64,000 bases of DNA, from assembly GCA_040768905.1 (NCBI GenBank), contig JAXGMA010000001.1, positions 1,984,001 to 2,048,000 of the forward strand, read 5' to 3'. How positions within the stretch are numbered: position 1 is the first letter of the stretch; the number at the start of each line of letters is the position of its first letter. Source of the DNA: SZUA-584 sp040768905 (GTDB lineage Bacteria; Bacillota; Clostridia; Christensenellales; SZUA-584). Below the pieces are notes generated by a model. That model was not told the DNA's origin and did no database searches. It worked only from the letters and a program-made list of their open reading frames with translations. Shown here one piece after another: positions 59,999 through 64,000 of this stretch. The position numbers and the translations under genes are program-made.

Positions 59999-60367
59999 TC
60001 ACTTTCTCTTGCCGCCCGCCGTCCTCTTAGGACCTTTGCGCGTGCGTGCGTTTTGCTTTGAACTTTGTCCTCTCACCGGCAAGCCTTTACGGTGGCGGAT
60101 ACCGCGGTAGCAGCCGATCTCCATCAGGCGTTTGATGCTCATCGTCACATCGCGCCGAAGATCGCCCTCCACTTTCAAATTCTTGTCGATATATTCTCTC
60201 AATTTGCTGACATCCGACTCTGTGAGATCTTTGATCCTTGTGTCGGGGTCAACGCCTGTCGATTCTAAGATTTCGCGGGACGTTTTAAGGCCAATGCCGT
60301 AAATATACGTCAGCCCTATTTCGGCCCTCTTTTCCCTTGGCAGGTCAACACCAGCTATACGTGCCAC
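59999..60367 (-). CDS. rpsM: 30S ribosomal protein S13
   Basis: 122 residues; MARIAGVDLPREKRAEIGLTYIYGIG at the start and YRGIRHRKGLPVRGQ ... NARTRKGPKRT near the end are diagnostic. Confidence 0.97.
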   Translation of the reverse strand: MARIAGVDLPREKRAEIGLTYIYGIGLKTSREILESTGVDPDTRIKDLTESDVSKLREYIDKNLKVEGDLRRDVTMSIKRLMEIGCYRGIRHRKGLPVRGQSSKQNARTRKGPKRTAGGKRK

Positions 60368-60446
60368 TTAAGATTACCTCCGATAATTGTTATATAGAAG
60401 CCATACGGATTGGGGTATATGCCCACAGCCGCATCCGTACAAACAT

Positions 60447-60560
60447 TCATCCTTGCGTCTGTTTGTGCTTAGGGTTGATACAGATCACCATGACCTTGCC
60501 CTTGCGCTTGATCACTTTGCATTTTTCACAAATCGGTTTTACCGACGGTCTGACTTTCAT
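60447..60560 (-). CDS. rpmJ: 50S ribosomal protein L36
   Basis: A 37-residue frame: MKVRPSVKPICEKCKVIKRK, then GKVMVICINPKHKQTQG. The zinc ligands are C-x2-C, C and H. Located between infA and rpsM as expected, with GGAGG-type ribosome site upstream. Confidence 0.95.
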   Translation of the reverse strand: MKVRPSVKPICEKCKVIKRKGKVMVICINPKHKQTQG

Positions 60561-60582
60561 TGTCTCTTCCTCCTTGTAGATG

Positions 60583-60804
60583 TTAGCTCTTGCCGCGCCA
60601 CGTTATACGCCCGCGTTTTAAGTCATACGGGGATATCTCGACGGTGACCTTATCGCCCGGCAATATTCGGATATAATGCATCCTCAGCTTGCCTGAAATG
60701 TGTGCGAGGATCTTATGGCCGTTTTCCAGCTCCACCTCGAACACCGCGTTAGGGAAGGCTTCCGTCACCCTGCCTTCCATCTCTATGACGTCGCTTTTAG
60801 ACAA
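60583..60804 (-). CDS. infA: Translation initiation factor IF-1
   Basis: 73 residues of the S1/OB-fold: VIEMEGRVTEAFPNAVFEVELENGHKILAHISGKLRMHYIRILPGDKV, then LKRGRITWR. Position between the KOW gene and rpmJ is standard. Confidence 0.97.
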   Translation of the reverse strand: MSKSDVIEMEGRVTEAFPNAVFEVELENGHKILAHISGKLRMHYIRILPGDKVTVEISPYDLKRGRITWRGKS

Positions 60805-60819
60805 ATTGCATCCCCCTTC

Positions 60820-61104
60820 TTAAGAGTCGCTTTCGCTTTTGTACGCGCGCAACGCGCTGCGTATTTCGGCATCAAACACCTTTGTTCCGTCCTTGAGCTT
60901 TGCCGCGATCGTATCCAATACTTCCGGGCACAGCCGAAGGTGCCTAAGCTTTTTTTTCTTCGGACGGTCTTTCTTTCTTAAATCACCATCCGCTATATAT
61001 ACATATTGCGCATCAACGATGTCAATGATCACAAAATATCTTCGTTTGTCGCGTCCCGCTGTCGATACGGCAATCCTTCCAACCTCTACGGGATATTCAA
61101 CCAC
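60820..61104 (-). CDS. KOW-domain RNA-binding protein (L14e-like)
   Basis: A 94-residue protein with an N-terminal KOW-like strand pair (VEVGRIAVSTAGRDKRRYFVIIDI) and a lysine-rich middle (RKKDRPKKKKLRHLRL). Small proteins of this kind occur between map and infA in many Clostridia and are annotated as L14e-like RNA-binding proteins. Role in the ribosome is presumed from operon position. Confidence 0.82.
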   Translation of the reverse strand: MVEYPVEVGRIAVSTAGRDKRRYFVIIDIVDAQYVYIADGDLRKKDRPKKKKLRHLRLCPEVLDTIAAKLKDGTKVFDAEIRSALRAYKSESDS

Positions 61105-61119
61105 TTTCCTGTTCCTCCT

Positions 61120-61866
61120 TTAAGCCTGCGTGAGGATCAAAGGCCCATTTTTGGTCAGCGCCACAGTATGCTCATAATGCGACGACAGGCTGCCGTCTTT
61201 GGTGCGCACCGTCCAGCCGTCCGGCATTGTCACTGTTTCCTTAAGCCCCTGATTGATCATGGGCTCTATGCAAAGCACCATGCCCGACCGAAGGCGCGGC
61301 CCCCGGCTCCCGTTCACGAAATTCGGCACGTTCGGCTCCTCATGCAGATCACGTCCGATACCGTGGCCAACAAGCTCACGCACCACAGAAAACCCTGCCG
61401 ATTCGGCAGCCAGCTGCACCGCGGCGGATATGCTGCTGAGCCTGTGGCCTTCTACAAAGGCCTCCATCCCGTCAAAGAAGCACTGCTCCGTCACCTTAAT
61501 CAGCATCTTTGCCTCTTCGCTGATCTGTCCGACTGCAAAGGTCCTCGCATTGTCTGCGTGATAGCCTTTGTACTTCACGCCAAGGTCAACGCTCACAATA
61601 TCGCCGCTTTTGAGTACCCTGTTTCCGGGAATGCCGTGAACAATCTCGTCGTTGACCGATACACACACCGCGGCCGGGTAACCATGGTATCCGAGAAACG
61701 AGGGTTCTGCTCCGTTCCTTAGGATAAACTGTCTTGCCTCTGTATCAAGCTCGCCTGTTGTGATGCCTGCGCGCACCATGTTGCCCACAAGCTCAAGCGC
61801 CTGCGCGGCCATCTTGCCTGCATCGCGCATCAGCTCTATTTCCCGCTGCGACTTAAGCGTAATCAT
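61120..61866 (-). CDS. map: Methionine aminopeptidase, type I
   Basis: Removes the initiator Met. 248 residues; metal ligands in SVDLGVKYKGYHADNARTF (two Asp), ELVGHGIGRDLHEEPNVPNF (His) and CIEPMI / SSHYEHTVALT (two Glu). Start overlaps the adk stop by four bases. Confidence 0.96.
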   Translation of the reverse strand: MITLKSQREIELMRDAGKMAAQALELVGNMVRAGITTGELDTEARQFILRNGAEPSFLGYHGYPAAVCVSVNDEIVHGIPGNRVLKSGDIVSVDLGVKYKGYHADNARTFAVGQISEEAKMLIKVTEQCFFDGMEAFVEGHRLSSISAAVQLAAESAGFSVVRELVGHGIGRDLHEEPNVPNFVNGSRGPRLRSGMVLCIEPMINQGLKETVTMPDGWTVRTKDGSLSSHYEHTVALTKNGPLILTQA

Positions 61867-62489
61867 TCCATCTTTGAAAGCACATCCATGATCTCTTTGG
61901 TCGTGTCTTCTATGCTTTCTGAAACCACGTTATAGAGTATGCCGCGCTCGTCATAAAAATCGATCAGCGGCTTTGTCTTCTGCTTATAAACCTTTAAGCG
62001 CTGCCGCACGGTCTCCTCGTTATCATCCTCACGAATGCGCATCTGCCCGCCGCATTTGAGACAGCTCTGAGAACTATCTAGCTGTGCCGCCTGAAAGATC
62101 GCGCCGCACTCCTTGCACACGCGGCGGCCGCAGATGCGGCGCACAAGCGCCTCGTCATCGGCATCGATATTGAACACCTTGTCAAGCTTCACGATGCTCT
62201 CTAGCGCCTCGGCCTGAACGACCGTTCGCGGAAACCCGTCAAGGATGAACCCTTTTTGTGCATCCGGCCTGCTTATACGCTGCTGCACCATGCCGATGAT
62301 CACATCGTCCGGCACTAGGTCTCCGGCGTCAATATATGACTTGGCTTTTGTACCAAGCTGCGTACCGTTCTTGATCTCTTCGCGCAGCATATCGCCGGTA
62401 GAAATATGCGGTATGCCATGCTTCTCAGAGACCACTGCAGCCTGCGTGCCCTTGCCAGCGCCCGGCGGCCCCACAAACATCAGTTTCAT
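61863..62489 (-). CDS. adk: Adenylate kinase
   Basis: Interconverts ATP, AMP and ADP. The start at 62489 lies behind AAGGAG. P-loop GPPGAGKGT (about 7-15), AMP-site DGFPRTVVQAEAL, and a zinc-binding LID with four Cys (CKEC ... CLKC) typical of Gram-positive enzymes. 208 residues. Confidence 0.97.
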   Translation of the reverse strand: MKLMFVGPPGAGKGTQAAVVSEKHGIPHISTGDMLREEIKNGTQLGTKAKSYIDAGDLVPDDVIIGMVQQRISRPDAQKGFILDGFPRTVVQAEALESIVKLDKVFNIDADDEALVRRICGRRVCKECGAIFQAAQLDSSQSCLKCGGQMRIREDDNEETVRQRLKVYKQKTKPLIDFYDERGILYNVVSESIEDTTKEIMDVLSKME

Positions 62490-62498
62490 TTGCACTCC

Positions 62499-63764
62499 TT
62501 ATTTTAAGAATCCTTTGTAATGACGCATCATCATATGGGATTCAAGCTGGCGTGTTGTTTCAAGCGATACACTCACCATGATCAGCAGGCTGGTTGCACC
62601 GAACGCAGACTGGAATCCGGCAACGGCGCTGATGCCCGTCGGTATGGTCGCCACAAGCGCAAGGAACAAAGCGCCAAACAAAGTGATACGCACAAGTATC
62701 TTGTGCAAGTAGTCAGACGTCGGTTTGCCTGCGCGGATACCCGGTATAAAACCACCGTTCTGCTGAAGGTTCTTCGATACATCCACAGGATTAAAAGTGG
62801 CCTGTGAATAGAAAAACGTGAAGAAGAAGATCAGCAGCGCGAACAGCACAAGGTAAAGCGGCTGTCCCGCTCCCATTACGGCAGAATAAGAAGCCTGCGC
62901 CTCTGCCGAAGTAAAGCTGAGTATAATAGCCGGAAACTGCAGCAAAGTCATCGCAAAGATCAGCGGCATCACGCCCGACTGGTTGATTTTCATCGGTATG
63001 TGCGTAGACTGGCCGCCGTACATCTTGCGCCCGATCACGCGCTTGGCATACTGCACAGGGATCCTGCGTTCGCCCAGATCGATAAACGTGATGCCCGTGA
63101 TGATGGCAACCGCCGCGACCAGCACGATAATCAGCGTAAAGATAGGTGTAAACCCGTAAATGACGTTGGCCACATAGCTGTACCCCTCGATCGGCAGCCG
63201 CGAAATAATGTTGATGAAAATGACCAGCGATATTCCGTTGCCGACACCGTTTTCCGTGATATGCTCGCCGATCCACATGATGAGAGCCGTCCCAGCCGTC
63301 AGGCAAAGCACGATGGTGATCTGGCTTAAAATCATCGGTGTTCCGGTCTGAATGAGCGCGGCTTCGCCAAAAGTCAAAAGCAGCGCGATGGCCTGCACAA
63401 GCCCCAGCCCCACACCCGCGTAACGCGTGATGGAAGCTATTTTCTTGCGCCCTTCAGGCCCTTCCTTAGACAGCCTCTCAAGAGGCGGCAGCGCCATCGT
63501 CAAAAGGTTCATGATGATAGACGCCGTGATGTAAGGCATGATGCCCAAAGCAAAAAGCGAAAAGCTTGAGAGAGCACCGCCCGCAAACAGATCAATGAAC
63601 CCGCCAAGCAGGTTTTCGCTTACCGCTCTTGAAACATATTCAAAGTTCACGCCCGGCACCGGAACATGCGCGCCGATCCTGTAGACAAGCAGCATCATCA
63701 GCGTGTAGATCATCTTTTTTCTGATGTCCGGCACCTTCCAGGCGTTTCGGAGCGTACTAAACAT
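62499..63764 (-). CDS. secY: Preprotein translocase subunit SecY
   Basis: The channel of the Sec translocon; 421 residues with ten membrane helices. Diagnostic stretches: FSLFALGIMPYITASIIMNLLT, PLERLSKEGPEGRKKI, GIRAGKPTSDYL. Its ATG overlaps the rplO stop (TAATG). Confidence 0.97.
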   Translation of the reverse strand: MFSTLRNAWKVPDIRKKMIYTLMMLLVYRIGAHVPVPGVNFEYVSRAVSENLLGGFIDLFAGGALSSFSLFALGIMPYITASIIMNLLTMALPPLERLSKEGPEGRKKIASITRYAGVGLGLVQAIALLLTFGEAALIQTGTPMILSQITIVLCLTAGTALIMWIGEHITENGVGNGISLVIFINIISRLPIEGYSYVANVIYGFTPIFTLIIVLVAAVAIITGITFIDLGERRIPVQYAKRVIGRKMYGGQSTHIPMKINQSGVMPLIFAMTLLQFPAIILSFTSAEAQASYSAVMGAGQPLYLVLFALLIFFFTFFYSQATFNPVDVSKNLQQNGGFIPGIRAGKPTSDYLHKILVRITLFGALFLALVATIPTGISAVAGFQSAFGATSLLIMVSVSLETTRQLESHMMMRHYKGFLK

Positions 63765-64000
63765 TATTCAATCACCTCTGCCGTTCCTCCGGCGGCCACA
63801 ATCTTTTCCGCAGCCGTCTTGGTGAACTTAGCCGCCTTGACGGTAAGTTTTTTGGTTATCTCTCCGTTGCCAAGCACTTTTAAGCCGTCATTGATCTTCC
63901 TGATGATTCTCTGTTGTTTCAAAAACTCCGCCGTGATCTCCGTGCCGTCTTCAAAACGGTTGAGCTCACAGATATTTACGGTCGCATATTCTTTGGCGAA
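63764..64000 (-). CDS. rplO: 50S ribosomal protein L15 (C-terminal part)
   Basis: The frame enters from the right edge and ends at the TAA at 63766-63764, overlapping secY. Readable residues include FAKEYATVNICELNRFEDGT, IRKINDGLKVLGNGEITKKL and KIVAAGGTAEVIE, the typical L15 end. The start is outside the window. Confidence 0.9.
   Translation of the reverse strand, partial: FAKEYATVNICELNRFEDGTEITAEFLKQQRIIRKINDGLKVLGNGEITKKLTVKAAKFTKTAAEKIVAAGGTAEVIE

Overview
The window looks like chromosome of an anaerobic, spore-forming Clostridia-type Firmicute of middling GC. The evidence is a spoIID-spoIIQ pair, a Gram-positive alpha/spc ribosomal operon running into the ecfA1-ecfA2-ecfT-truA block, a BMP-type nucleoside ABC transporter, an oxygen-sensitive class I fumarase and an Na+-NQR-like complex. 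I cannot name the species from sequence alone.

Left third (1-23 kb) is accessory DNA. It opens with the end of an HK97-type prophage head module on the minus strand (capsid start, ClpP-like protease, portal; terminase missing), then a 5'-truncated AbiEii fragment. Next is a decayed mobilizable element (candidate oriT, MobC-like protein, TnpW-like protein, large serine recombinase, 2.6-5.1 kb). From 5.5 to 14.3 kb lie two paralogous repeat-rich secreted/surface proteins. Each is preceded by class I c-di-GMP (GEMM-I) riboswitches: one before the short protein and a tandem set of three, one of them degenerate, before the 1898-residue protein with an LPXTG-like end. At the clearest sites the 3' strand of the aptamer P1 stem is also the 5' arm of an intrinsic terminator, which predicts that c-di-GMP turns the genes on. 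An IS3-family element with an A7 frameshift site and a truncated cysteine-protease-like fragment follow. A second, fuller mobilizable element (about 16.8-22.95 kb) carries an HTH protein, a RepA-like ATPase bracketed by opposed 9-bp iteron arrays, a MobV relaxase, TnpW and a second serine recombinase. It ends against the terminator of a tRNA-Ser.

The middle (23-45 kb) is mostly chromosomal: an SDR oxidoreductase, a 19-cysteine small protein, a NYN/LOTUS protein, a paired DNA-repair radical SAM operon, a Rieske protein, an nqrBCDEF operon with no nqrA but a downstream gene of unknown function, two-subunit fumarase, an AT-rich three-gene membrane-associated island next to tRNA-Thr, a CBS protein, an N-acetyltransferase broken at a T7 run, a YgjP-like metallopeptidase, murA, and spoIID/spoIIQ with candidate sporulation sigma promoters.

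The right part (45-64 kb, almost all minus strand) is housekeeping: serS, argS, a BMP/ABC nucleoside uptake operon, and the chain rplO-secY-adk-map-KOW-infA-rpmJ-rpsM-rpsK-rpsD-rpoA-rplQ, followed by ecfA1-ecfA2-ecfT-truA-ydcF. Neighbouring genes here overlap by a few bases or are closely spaced.

The most promising material is the c-di-GMP-riboswitch-controlled surface-protein locus lying between two serine-recombinase elements, the NqrA-less NQR operon with an unknown partner, and the uncharacterised three-gene membrane island. All calls come from reading the sequence; no database search was run.
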